Source of the DNA: Deltaproteobacteria bacterium
GTDB lineage: Bacteria; Desulfobacterota; Desulfomonilia; UBA1062
Reading direction: 5' to 3'
DNA: 47,076 bases
Assembly (NCBI GenBank): GCA_023230665.1
Contig: JALNWY010000005.1
Location: 1-47,076 of the forward strand
The first letter of the stretch is position 1; each line of letters starts with the position of its first letter. Shown piece after piece: positions 33,879 through 41,692 of the stretch. The notes under the pieces were generated by a model. That model saw only the letters and a program-made list of their open reading frames with translations. It searched no databases and was not told where the DNA came from. Made by a program: the position numbers and the translations under genes.

Positions 33879-34956
33879 TGGCGGCCAGAATACCCGCCTG
33901 CCTCTTGAACACATAGTGCTGGAGATACTGGTGGTCTGAAGGGTGGAACTTCAATGATATCCCGTAAGTGCAGGCGCGCTCCTTTCCGCTCCCCTTGAAC
34001 ATCACCTCGCCCGTGCCCAGCAGGGTGCGGTTCGATAGCAGCGCCAGGGCCACCGGATAGATCTGGTTTTTCTCCAGCCCCGTATACGGTGAGACCAGCC
34101 CCACGCCCCCTTCGCTTATGTCGCGGACGAAAGCGGAAACGGTCTGGTGCCCAAGGGGCAGGACATGGATGTTCACGGGTTCCTTGGGGTCGGGCTCCAC
34201 GCGGAAGAACTTGCGCTTCTGGAAGTAGATGCTCCCGGGAAGGAAGACCGTTATCTTGCCCATGCGGCAGCTGTCCACGGAGAAATCGAAGCCCATGGTC
34301 TCTTCGTCCTCGATGAAGAAGCCCGAGAGCGTTTTCCCCCTGCCCAACTGATTGTACAACCCCACGAACTCCTCGGGGCTGAAGTTGTCGAGAACGAGCT
34401 TGGTCTCGACCTCTCCCACCATCTGAATGATATCACAGGTCACGGTCAGGGTGGGAAGGTCTTCCCGGAACTGACAGGTGAGCATGATCTTGGCCCGGTG
34501 CTTGAGGATCCTCCGGAAAAGGGGCCGGATGATCTCGGGGTCCTGGGAGGGTTTGTCCGGAGGCCGGGCCTTCTTCTCGGGTGGTTCAGGGATGCGGACC
34601 AGTTCCTGCTGCTTCTGAAGGAAGGTGATGAACCCGAGCACCATGAGCCGGTCGAACCGGGAGGAGTCGAGAAAGACGATCCCCTGGGCCGCGTAGTCCA
34701 TGAGGCTCATCTGCATGATTTTGTCAGCGGTGTAGATGATGATGGGTCCCAGGATGCCCCGGCCGCGGATATGGCCGACGACCTCGCCGAAGTTTCTGAA
34801 AAAGGGCAGCACCACGATATCCTTGGGCGAGCCTTCCTTGAGCAGCTCCAGGATCAGGCTTTTGATCTCCAGGATCCGTACGGGAAACTCATTGCCCCGT
34901 AGACCCAGGTCCCCGGCGTTCTCCCGGGTTATCCATACCACCGGCGCATCGCCCAT
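33859..34956 (-). CDS. PilZ-domain c-di-GMP receptor with receiver-like N-terminus
   Basis: A 365-residue cytosolic protein. Residues 1-115 resemble a receiver fold by strand/helix pattern (IVVLPFF, GPIIIYTADK, GIVFLDSSRFDRL) but lack the acidic pocket and phosphoacceptor. Residues about 140-240 form a YcgR-N-like beta domain. The PilZ domain occupies about 245-355, with RKFFR at 248-252 (RxxxR) and DISEGGVG at 279-286 (DxSxxG), so c-di-GMP binding residues are intact. It ends an operon that also encodes a PilF/PilW-like lipoprotein, so a pilus or motility target is plausible. The effector partner is unknown. Confidence 0.85.
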   Translation of the reverse strand: MGDAPVVWITRENAGDLGLRGNEFPVRILEIKSLILELLKEGSPKDIVVLPFFRNFGEVVGHIRGRGILGPIIIYTADKIMQMSLMDYAAQGIVFLDSSRFDRLMVLGFITFLQKQQELVRIPEPPEKKARPPDKPSQDPEIIRPLFRRILKHRAKIMLTCQFREDLPTLTVTCDIIQMVGEVETKLVLDNFSPEEFVGLYNQLGRGKTLSGFFIEDEETMGFDFSVDSCRMGKITVFLPGSIYFQKRKFFRVEPDPKEPVNIHVLPLGHQTVSAFVRDISEGGVGLVSPYTGLEKNQIYPVALALLSNRTLLGTGEVMFKGSGKERACTYGISLKFHPSDHQYLQHYVFKRQAGILAAIRDLAL

Positions 34957-34967
34957 GATCTTTGTCC

Positions 34968-35744
34968 CTACTCCTGTTCCCCCAGGTCCTGAAGGTTCTG
35001 CCTTGCCCTCGCGCCCAGCAGACCGTTCTCGTCCAGGCGAATCACCTCCCGGAGATGCCGGACCGCACTGTTGGTGTCGCCCGTCTTGAACAAGGCCTGC
35101 GCGAGCTCCCAGTGCGCCTCGGTGTACTGGGGAAACTCCAGGATGGCCTTCTCGAACGCCTCGATGGCGTGCTTGTCCTGTTCCTGCTTCATAAACGCCT
35201 GCCCGAGGATGTTCCAGGCAGGGGCATAGTGGCTGTTTTCCCCCAGGGCCTTCTTCGCGGACTGCTCAGCCTCGGGATATCGCCCGGTCTGGTAGTAGAC
35301 GGAGGCCAGATTGTAGCATGCATATTCCGGCGTGGCGTAGAGCTCGTCCTTCAGGGCGTTCTTAAAGGACTGTATCGCCTCTTCGGGTTTCTCCATGCTC
35401 ACCAGGATAGATCCTTTGAGGTTGTAGGCCTCGCTTTTGAGGCCGGGACGCTCCAGGCCGAGCCTGCCTGCCAGACTCACGGCCGTAGACGCATTCTCCA
35501 GTGCCCTGTCGAACCGTTCGGTTCTCCAGTAGGCCAGGGCATAGGCATAATACACCTCGGGGTCCTTCGGGTTCGCCTGGACCGCTCGCCTGAGTTCGAC
35601 CAGGGCGCCCTGGATGTCGTTCTGCTGGATCTTGCCCAGGGCGATACCCACCATGGGCCTCGAGAGCTCGCGTTTGTCCTGGAAGGTGGACGCACACCCT
35701 GCCAGCAGGATAACGATAAAGACCAAAAAACATGCTCTTCTCAT
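34968..35744 (-). CDS. PilF/PilW-like TPR lipoprotein
   Basis: A 258-residue lipoprotein with signal peptide and lipobox (LVFIVILLAGC, Cys at residue 16). It has five to six TPRs: IQGALVELRRAVQANPKD, FDRALENASTAVSL, PEEAIQSFKNAL, and more to the end. This is the architecture of PilF/PilW pilotins, which bring the secretin to the outer membrane. It would complement the MshL secretin encoded 28 kb away. ATG 35744 has GAGG 9 bases upstream. It precedes the PilZ gene by 11 bases. Confidence 0.75.
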   Translation of the reverse strand: MRRACFLVFIVILLAGCASTFQDKRELSRPMVGIALGKIQQNDIQGALVELRRAVQANPKDPEVYYAYALAYWRTERFDRALENASTAVSLAGRLGLERPGLKSEAYNLKGSILVSMEKPEEAIQSFKNALKDELYATPEYACYNLASVYYQTGRYPEAEQSAKKALGENSHYAPAWNILGQAFMKQEQDKHAIEAFEKAILEFPQYTEAHWELAQALFKTGDTNSAVRHLREVIRLDENGLLGARARQNLQDLGEQE

Positions 35745-35766
35745 GATGAGTGCCTCTTGCTTTCTC

Positions 35767-36369
35767 TTACCGGGTCGTTTTGCCGATGACATACCAGCCG
35801 TCTTCCGTGTCCGATGCAGTATCCACCACCAGATGGACCATTGAGAGGCCCGGAAAGAGCGATTTCAGCTCATCCAGATCCACGGGCTCGAATTTCTTCA
35901 GGTTGTTGTGATAGGCCTCCGGGGTGAGCGCATTGGACTCGTAGTTTTCCTTCGTGCGCTTGGAGATCTTGTCCAGGGAGTAGGCCTCAGGCGCGCTCGT
36001 CTGCTGGATGATGAAGGTCTTGTTGTTGCGTGCGGCAACCTCGGCGGCCCTCTTTCTCAGCGACCGGCTGACAAAGGTGGCGTCCAGGATAACCCCCTTT
36101 CCCCGGGAGACCAGCTCGTCTGCCAGCGAGAACATCCGGTCGTAGACGAGCCTTCTTTTGTCCATGTTCGAGGCCACCTTTTCGTCAAAGATGTCTTCGC
36201 CCTTGAGAACATCGCGGCGGATCAGATCGGTCCGGAGGATAGTGTACCCCTTGATCCGGGCGATCACCTCCATGGTCTCGGTCTTGTTGGTGGCGGGAAG
36301 CCCGCACGCGATCAGCACCGCATCGTCATCGATCTCCCGCTCCACAAAATCAGTGAACTGCTCCCTCAT
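35767..36369 (-). CDS. COG0645-like P-loop kinase with degenerate Walker A
   Basis: A 200-residue AAA-type predicted kinase. The Walker A position reads GLPATNKTE (residues 23-31) where family members usually have GxPGSGKS/T; the second glycine is Asn. Other hallmarks are intact: a RTDLIRRDVLKG segment after the P-loop, RGKGVILDATFVSRSLR and a late Arg-rich lid. In many bacteria this domain is fused to a COG2187-type phosphotransferase; here that partner is a separate gene two positions upstream. ATG 36369 has GGAGG 9 bases upstream. Whether ATP is still bound is open. Confidence 0.75.
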   Translation of the reverse strand: MREQFTDFVEREIDDDAVLIACGLPATNKTETMEVIARIKGYTILRTDLIRRDVLKGEDIFDEKVASNMDKRRLVYDRMFSLADELVSRGKGVILDATFVSRSLRKRAAEVAARNNKTFIIQQTSAPEAYSLDKISKRTKENYESNALTPEAYHNNLKKFEPVDLDELKSLFPGLSMVHLVVDTASDTEDGWYVIGKTTR

Positions 36370-36406
36370 GAATCCATTCCTCCATGACACATACATTCCT
36401 TTATCC

Positions 36407-36433
36407 TTTATACCACAAGTGTACGTCAGGCAA
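36407..36433 (-). promoter_or_regulatory. Possible internal sigma-70 promoter
   Basis: On the minus strand, TTGCCT (36428-36433) and TATAAA (36407-36412) are 15 bases apart (16 if TTTGCC is used as -35). They lie 37 bases upstream of the P-loop kinase start in the only sizeable gap (86 bases) of this operon. Spacing is short, so support is modest. Confidence 0.35.
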
Positions 36434-36455
36434 AGCCCCCAACTTGCCGATCCGC

Positions 36456-37328
36456 TCAGAAATCGAACTGGCCTGCCACCCAGCCGGGGATTGCAGCGGT
36501 TCCCATCACAGGCGGCTGCTGATGGCAGTCGGACCCGCCGGTCGCCATCAGGGCGTTCTGCCTGGCGAAATCGAGATACGCGCAGGTATGGGCCTTGTCG
36601 TGGCGCGAGTGCCAGCACTCGATCCCGTCGATAAAGTCCAGCATGGAGCCCCGGATGATATCGAGTTGTTTTTCCAGGGAGTCGGTGAGCGAGACCAGGG
36701 AGGTCCCGTTGGGGTCGCCCGGGTGGGCCAGGACGAGCCTGCCTCCTGCCCCCCTGACGAGGGACGAGGCCTCCATGAGGCTCAGGGGCATCTTGGGCAC
36801 GTCGCATTTCACCAGGTAGCGGTCGAACGCCTCCTGTTTGCCCCGCACGATGCCCTTTTCGATGAGGTAGGCCGCGATGTGCGGCCGGGCAAGAGCACCG
36901 TCCGCTCCGGCCTGGATCGCCTTCATGTCCGAGCCCGTGAATTCGGGCAGGCCCTGATCACGAAACTCGGCATTGAGGTTTTCCAGGATCTGCCCGGCGC
37001 GTTTGATCCGGTGGCTGCGGAGTTGAGAGAGCTTCTCCTTAAGGGCTGCGTTGGAATCATCGAAACCATAGCCCAGGACATCCAGGGAAACCCCCTTGCC
37101 GGCTCGGAAGCCGGGGTGGGAGAAGCTGATGTTGAGCTCCACCCCGGTGACAAACCGCATGCCGTACTGCTTCGCAAGGAGCCGGGCCTGCTCCTGGGCC
37201 GCGATGGAGTCGTGATCCGTGATGGAGATGACCTCGATCCCCCGTCTGGAGGCCTCGGCAAAGATGTCCCGGATGTCCCACCTGCCGTCCGAGCCGTTCT
37301 TCGAATGGATGTGGAGGTCGATCTTCAC
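36456..37328 (-). CDS. PHP-domain phosphoesterase, YciV/RNase AM-like
   Basis: A 290-residue metallophosphoesterase. Metal-ligand motifs in order: KIDLHIHSKNGSDGRW, SITDHDS, TGVELNISF, ARPHIAAYL, VLAHPGDP, IECWHSRH and TGGSDCHQ. The order and the LARPHIA motif fit the YciV/TrpH group, which acts on nucleoside 3',5'-bisphosphates and short RNA 5' ends. It is distinct from the PHP gene at 3900 (different insert, different motif spacing). ATG 37328 overlaps the COG2187-like stop as ATGA. It lies between two genes that are fused in other bacteria. Confidence 0.85.
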   Translation of the reverse strand: MKIDLHIHSKNGSDGRWDIRDIFAEASRRGIEVISITDHDSIAAQEQARLLAKQYGMRFVTGVELNISFSHPGFRAGKGVSLDVLGYGFDDSNAALKEKLSQLRSHRIKRAGQILENLNAEFRDQGLPEFTGSDMKAIQAGADGALARPHIAAYLIEKGIVRGKQEAFDRYLVKCDVPKMPLSLMEASSLVRGAGGRLVLAHPGDPNGTSLVSLTDSLEKQLDIIRGSMLDFIDGIECWHSRHDKAHTCAYLDFARQNALMATGGSDCHQQPPVMGTAAIPGWVAGQFDF

Positions 37329-38332
37329 GACGCGATGTACCGGTGAGCGAGCTCGTAGTACCTGCGGGCGGTCTCGAAGGCGGCCTTTTTCCGCGATTCG
37401 TCGAGCCCGGCGTCATCGAGCATGAAGGAGGTGACCTTTGCCCGGACGTACGCCCGGTACACCTTGTAGAACAGCAGCACCCCGTCCATGGCGGCATCGC
37501 CCGAAGCCTCGATGAAGGATCTCACGAACACCTCGCCCAACTCGCTGTGGCCGTTATAGTCGAAGTCCATGGAAAGGAAGGCCACATCGGAGGCCACGTC
37601 GCCGAACCGGAATCGTTCGTTGAATTCGATGCAGTCGAACACGAAGACATCCGGGCCGTCCAGGCAGATGTGCTGCAGGTGGAGGTCGCCATGGCAGTCC
37701 TTGATCCATCCCGTCGCTATGCGATCTTCGAAGAGAGGAGTATTTCTGTCCAGGAAGTCCCTGCTCCACGACTCCAGGTCATTGAACCTTCCCCGGTCGA
37801 CCGGGCCGCCCACATACTTGCGGGTCTGGTCGAAGTTTTCGATGACATTGGTTGCGATGACTTCCGGGGAGCCGAAGGGCCGCGACTTCTCGTCGCAGGC
37901 GATGAGGCGGTAGAGCCCTGCCAGGTGACTGCCCACCCGCTCCATTTCAGCCGGCGTGACCCGGTTTTCGGGCAGGAGGTTGGAGAGCATCTGCTCCTCG
38001 TCGATGCGTTTCATTTTCAGGACATGTTCCACGACGTTTGAACCGTCCCCGATCAGATAGCTGTCTCCTTTCTGCGAGACAGGGAGCACGTCCAGATAGA
38101 TGCTGGGTGAAAAACGGCGGTTGAGCCTGAGTTCCTCATGCGTGTAGAACGCTCTTTTCTCCCGGGTCGAGAAATCGAGAAAACCGAAGTCAACCGGTTT
38201 TTTGAGCTTGTAGACATACTCGTCACCGATGAACACCCAGGATATGTGGGTCTGGACGAGGGTGACGCTTTTCGGTTTCTCCGGGTAGGCATCCGGATTC
38301 TGCAAGAATTCGATCAAGGTCTTCTCCGCCAT
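37325..38332 (-). CDS. COG2187-like aminoglycoside phosphotransferase-fold kinase
   Basis: A 335-residue kinase-like protein. The N-terminal lobe has VYKLKKPVDFGFLDFST, with a Lys pair of the type used for ATP. The catalytic loop is KDCHGDLHLQHICL (usual HGDLHxxN/H) and the metal Asp lies in VFVFDCIEFNERFRFGDVA. These features define COG2187. No aminoglycoside substrate is implied; small-molecule or protein phosphorylation are both open. Its N-terminal coding region is overlapped by 110 bases of rlmN in another frame. A strong GGAGGAG precedes the ATG. Confidence 0.85.
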   Translation of the reverse strand: MAEKTLIEFLQNPDAYPEKPKSVTLVQTHISWVFIGDEYVYKLKKPVDFGFLDFSTREKRAFYTHEELRLNRRFSPSIYLDVLPVSQKGDSYLIGDGSNVVEHVLKMKRIDEEQMLSNLLPENRVTPAEMERVGSHLAGLYRLIACDEKSRPFGSPEVIATNVIENFDQTRKYVGGPVDRGRFNDLESWSRDFLDRNTPLFEDRIATGWIKDCHGDLHLQHICLDGPDVFVFDCIEFNERFRFGDVASDVAFLSMDFDYNGHSELGEVFVRSFIEASGDAAMDGVLLFYKVYRAYVRAKVTSFMLDDAGLDESRKKAAFETARRYYELAHRYIAS

Positions 38333-39341
38333 GGGTTACTCCTCCTGCAAGCTGGCCACAGGCCGCTAGGATATCACTCCCCTTTTCTTTGCGCACCATC
38401 ACGGCATAGGGGGACTTCTTCAACTGCTCTTCAAAGGCGAGCACCGCCGGGCGCTCCGGCGCCTGGAGCTCGCATCCGGGCCAGGGATTGAAGGGGATGA
38501 GGTTCACCTTGACCTTCAGCCCGTGGAGAATCCGGATGAGCTCCCGGACATCCTTGAGCGAGTCGTTCACCCCTCTGATCAGGACATACTCCACGGTGAT
38601 CCTCCGGCGGTTGGGAAGCTGGAAGGAGCGAAGCGCGTCCATGAGCTCGGGGAGCGGGTATGTGCGGGTAATGGGCATGAGGCGCTGCCTGACGGTGTTG
38701 TCCGACGCGTTGAGCGATACGGCCAGGGCCGCATCGGTGTCTTTTGCCAGGGTTTTGAGCCGGGGCACGATCCCGCAGGTGGAGATGGTGATCCGCCTGC
38801 GGGAGAACTGGGGGCCGTCTGCGTCAGTGAGGATGCGTACAGCCTTGACTACATTGTCATAATTGAGCAGCGGCTCTCCCATACCCATGAACACGATGTT
38901 GCGGAAATTTCTCTGCGGGTAGGCATGCACGGGATGGAGCACCTGGGAGATGATCTCGGACACTTCCAGATTGCGGTTGAAGCCCATGGACGCGGTACAG
39001 CAGAACCGGCACCCCATAGCGCACCCCGCCTGGGAGGATACGCAGATGCTCCAGTGATCCTTCTCCGGCATCAGAACGCTCTCGATGAAACGGCCGTCAT
39101 GTAGGCGGTAGGCGATCTTCTGAGTGCCGTCAACAGATTCCTGCGAGCCCGCCACCTCGGGATAGGAGATGGCGACCCTGCCCGAGAGCTCCTCCCGGAG
39201 CTGCCCGGGGAGATTGGTCATCTCGCGGACATGGCCTGCGGCCTTGCCGAAGACCCAGTTGAAGATCTGGTCTCCCCGGAAGGGTTTGTCGGTGAACAGG
39301 CTCTTCATGTCCTGTTTGTCGAGATCGAGTAGATTGATCAT
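38223..39341 (-). CDS. rlmN: Dual-specificity 23S rRNA/tRNA methyltransferase RlmN, with C-terminal extension
   Basis: RlmN methylates C2 of A2503 in 23S rRNA and A37 in some tRNAs by radical SAM chemistry. The 372-residue protein has FRGDQIFNWVF, the radical SAM cluster CAMGCRFCC, MGMGEPLLNYDNV, STCGIVP, ALAVSLNA and a C-terminal FNPWPG. The usual end GSDILAACGQL is present, but the frame continues about 38 residues into the next gene (ending DPHILGVHR). The start is 24 bases downstream of tRNA-Arg. The extension is charged and has no known counterpart in the family. Confidence 0.93.
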   Translation of the reverse strand: MINLLDLDKQDMKSLFTDKPFRGDQIFNWVFGKAAGHVREMTNLPGQLREELSGRVAISYPEVAGSQESVDGTQKIAYRLHDGRFIESVLMPEKDHWSICVSSQAGCAMGCRFCCTASMGFNRNLEVSEIISQVLHPVHAYPQRNFRNIVFMGMGEPLLNYDNVVKAVRILTDADGPQFSRRRITISTCGIVPRLKTLAKDTDAALAVSLNASDNTVRQRLMPITRTYPLPELMDALRSFQLPNRRRITVEYVLIRGVNDSLKDVRELIRILHGLKVKVNLIPFNPWPGCELQAPERPAVLAFEEQLKKSPYAVMVRKEKGSDILAACGQLAGGVTHGGEDLDRILAESGCLPGETEKRHPRPDPHILGVHR

Positions 39342-39364
39342 GGCTTCTTTAACAATGAATAAGG

Positions 39365-39441
39365 TGGTGCGCCCGACAGGAATTGAACCTGTGGCCTTAG
39401 GCTCCGGAGGCCTACGCTCTATCCAACTGAGCTACGGGCGC
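39365..39441 (-). tRNA. tRNA-Arg (anticodon CCG)
   Basis: Read on the minus strand: acceptor stem GCGCCCG/CGGGCGC, D arm GCTC/GAGC, anticodon stem TAGGC/GCCTA with loop CTCCGGA (anticodon CCG, reading CGG). T arm is ACAGG/CCTGT with loop TTCAATT, discriminator A and an encoded CCA (39365-39367). All four stems pair perfectly. It sits 16 bases after the VWA gene and 23 bases before rlmN. Confidence 0.97.
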
Positions 39442-39457
39442 ACACGCAATGCTGCTG

Positions 39458-40645
39458 CTAAGCTGTCAGGTGCTCCACAGCCTTTTCCAGCCCGCCGAGG
39501 GTTATCTCGAACATGGGGAATATCTCCCTGATGGCCTCGATGGTCTGGGTGTGGGGCCATGTGTACGCATATTTCGGATTGAGCCATACACCATGTTTGA
39601 ATGTTTTGGCAAGATATTCTAATCGATTTATGCTGGGCTCGCCGGACCGGGCCGCATAGTAGATGCTGCCGTTGCGGCTGAAGAGCTCGTATGGAGCCAT
39701 GGATGCGTCACCCACGATGATGAGCCTGGTCTGCGGATCGTACCTGGCGAAATCCTCCAGAAACACCACCTTGTACTGCCGGGTGGGGTCTTCCCACACA
39801 TGAGAATAGATGGTGTTGTGGTAGTAAAAGATCTTCAGGTCCTTGAACTGGTTCTTCGCATGGTTGAAGAGCACCTGTACCACGTTGACGTACGGGTCCA
39901 TGGAGAAGCCGCCGTTGTCGATCATGAGGACGACCTTGAGCTTGTCCTTGAGCGAGCGGTCGAACACGATCTCGATCTCGCCCGCGTTCTTCATGGTCTC
40001 ATAGATGGTCTTCTCGATATTGAGCGAATCCTTTGGTCCTGCGGGCTGCATGCTCTTCAGCCTGCGCATGGCCTCGGATATCTGCGAGGGTCCGATCCTC
40101 GTGTCTTCGGTGTAATCCTTGTACCTGCGGTCCAGGGCGACCTTGACCGCGGACTTTCGCTGGGAGATGCCGCCCACCCGCATGCCGCCGGGATGAAAGC
40201 CCGAGTGCCCCACAGGCGAGGTCCCGCCGGTGCCGATCCACCGGTTCCCGCCGTCGTGCCGCTCGTCCTGGTCCTGAAGCCGCTTCCGGAAGTAGTCCTC
40301 CAGCTCCTCTGGCGTGAGCCTGCTGAGGGTCTCCTCGTCGATCCCCAGGAACTCGGCCATCATCTTGGGGTCCTTGAGCCAGTCTTCCAGCATGGACTGG
40401 ATCGCCAGCTCGATCTCGGCGCTGATGTCCTCACCCAGCTCCGCGCCGTTGAAATAGTGGGCGAACACCCGGTCGTAGAGGTCGAAATGGCGTTCGGACT
40501 TGATCATGATGGCCCGAGAGAGACAATAGAAATCGTCGAGCGAGCGGATAAGCCCCTGGTGCAGCGCCTTCTGGAGGCACAGGAAACCCGAGGGAGAGAT
40601 GAGCAGCCCTTTTTGCCTCAGGAGGTAGAAGAACTCGATGAACAT
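39458..40645 (-). CDS. CoxE-like VWA-domain protein, partner of MoxR
   Basis: A 395-residue protein whose C-terminal 150 residues are a VWA domain (KLKVVLMIDNGGFSMDPYV; TRLIIVGDASMAPYEL). The MIDAS DxSxS is altered to DNGGFS, so metal binding may be lost. The N-terminal part contains an acidic helical region (LTPEELEDYFRKRLQDQDE) and a Gly-rich linker. It follows the MoxR gene by 12 bases; MoxR-VWA pairs act as chaperones that insert metals or assemble complexes. No client gene is adjacent. Confidence 0.8.
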   Translation of the reverse strand: MFIEFFYLLRQKGLLISPSGFLCLQKALHQGLIRSLDDFYCLSRAIMIKSERHFDLYDRVFAHYFNGAELGEDISAEIELAIQSMLEDWLKDPKMMAEFLGIDEETLSRLTPEELEDYFRKRLQDQDERHDGGNRWIGTGGTSPVGHSGFHPGGMRVGGISQRKSAVKVALDRRYKDYTEDTRIGPSQISEAMRRLKSMQPAGPKDSLNIEKTIYETMKNAGEIEIVFDRSLKDKLKVVLMIDNGGFSMDPYVNVVQVLFNHAKNQFKDLKIFYYHNTIYSHVWEDPTRQYKVVFLEDFARYDPQTRLIIVGDASMAPYELFSRNGSIYYAARSGEPSINRLEYLAKTFKHGVWLNPKYAYTWPHTQTIEAIREIFPMFEITLGGLEKAVEHLTA

Positions 40646-40657
40646 GGCGGTTTTCTC

Positions 40658-41497
40658 CTACCGGGGCAGACCCCCGAGCTGTTTCTGGAGGACGGCATAG
40701 TCCTCGCTCTTCTTGAAGAGCACGCCCAGGTAGGGCACGTTGTTCCTGGCCAGGTGCTTCGGATCGAAGCTCTTGTCCATGAGCAGGATCCTGATCCAGT
40801 TGATCAGCTCCCGGGTGGCCGGTTTCTTCTCGATGCCCCGGATGTTTCTCAAGCGGTAGAAAGCCTCGATGCAGGCCTCAGAGATGTACCTGTCCAGGTC
40901 GGGGTAGTGAGCGCGCACGATCTTGCCCATCATCTCGGGGTCGGGGAATGCGATATGGTGGAACACGCACCTGCCCAGGAAGGGATCGGAGAGGTCTTTC
41001 TTGGCGTTGGAGGTGATGATGATGATAGGCCGGTTCTTTGCCCGGACGGTCTTGTCGATCTCGATGATGTCGAATGACATCTGGTCCAGCACATCGAGCA
41101 GGTCGTCCTGGAAGTCCGTGTCCGCCTTGTCGATCTCGTCGATGAGCAGCACGGATTTTTTGTCCGAGAAAAAGGACTGCCCGATCTTGCCCATCTTGAT
41201 ATAATCCTCGATATTGCTCACGTTGCGGCTCGAGTCCCCGAACCGGCTGTCGTTGAGGCGGGTGAGGGTGTCGTACTGGTAGAGGGCCTCAATAGCCTTC
41301 ATGCTGGACTTGACGTTGAGAATGATCAGGGGCATCCCGAGGTTTTCCGCGATGGCGTGGGCGAGCAGGGTCTTGCCCGTGCCCGGCTCCCCCTTGATCA
41401 GAAGCGGCATCTCCAGAGCGATGCTCGCATTGACGATCTTCGAGAGCTCATTGTCGAGAACGTAGGTGCTGGTTCCGGTAAAGGTGTATGGTCCCAT
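40658..41497 (-). CDS. MoxR-family AAA+ ATPase
   Basis: A 279-residue MoxR-type AAA+ ATPase: Walker A KGEPGTGKTLLAHAI, Walker B SVLLIDEIDKAD, sensor 1 IIIITSNA and the arginine-finger region FLGRCVFHHIAF. The C-terminal lid ends at LGGLPR. With the VWA protein it forms a probable ATP-driven assembly or metal-insertion chaperone. ATG 41497 has AGGAGAG upstream, so an in-frame ATG at 41539 is not used. Confidence 0.88.
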   Translation of the reverse strand: MGPYTFTGTSTYVLDNELSKIVNASIALEMPLLIKGEPGTGKTLLAHAIAENLGMPLIILNVKSSMKAIEALYQYDTLTRLNDSRFGDSSRNVSNIEDYIKMGKIGQSFFSDKKSVLLIDEIDKADTDFQDDLLDVLDQMSFDIIEIDKTVRAKNRPIIIITSNAKKDLSDPFLGRCVFHHIAFPDPEMMGKIVRAHYPDLDRYISEACIEAFYRLRNIRGIEKKPATRELINWIRILLMDKSFDPKHLARNNVPYLGVLFKKSEDYAVLQKQLGGLPR

Positions 41498-41505
41498 GAT
41501 CTCTC

Positions 41506-41570
41506 CTATGATAGGGAAAATTTTTATTTTTCTTATCATAGAAAATAAGACGGTTCAACGGCGGCTGCAA
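41506..41570 (-). promoter_or_regulatory. moxR promoter with 8-bp inverted repeat overlapping the Shine-Dalgarno
   Basis: On the minus strand, TTGCAG (41565-41570) and TATTTT (41542-41547) are separated by 17 bases. Downstream, CTATGATA (41534-41541) and TATCATAG (41506-41513) form a perfect inverted repeat with a 20-base AT-rich spacer. The second arm runs into the AGGAG site of moxR. It could be an operator or a ribosome-site hairpin. Confidence 0.4.
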
Positions 41571-41692
41571 CATTGCTTCTTTGTGCGGCCGCACCGGTAA
41601 TCCGAATTTTCCGGGCATCGGCAGATTGACTTCCGAGTGAGCTTTGCGATAAATATAGGAGATTCATCAAAGGAGAAAAGGAGATTCATTCC

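Noticed and set aside
3900..37328. Duplication linking the two PHP genes
   Set aside because: Motif spacing and inserts differ, so they are distinct family members rather than recent copies.
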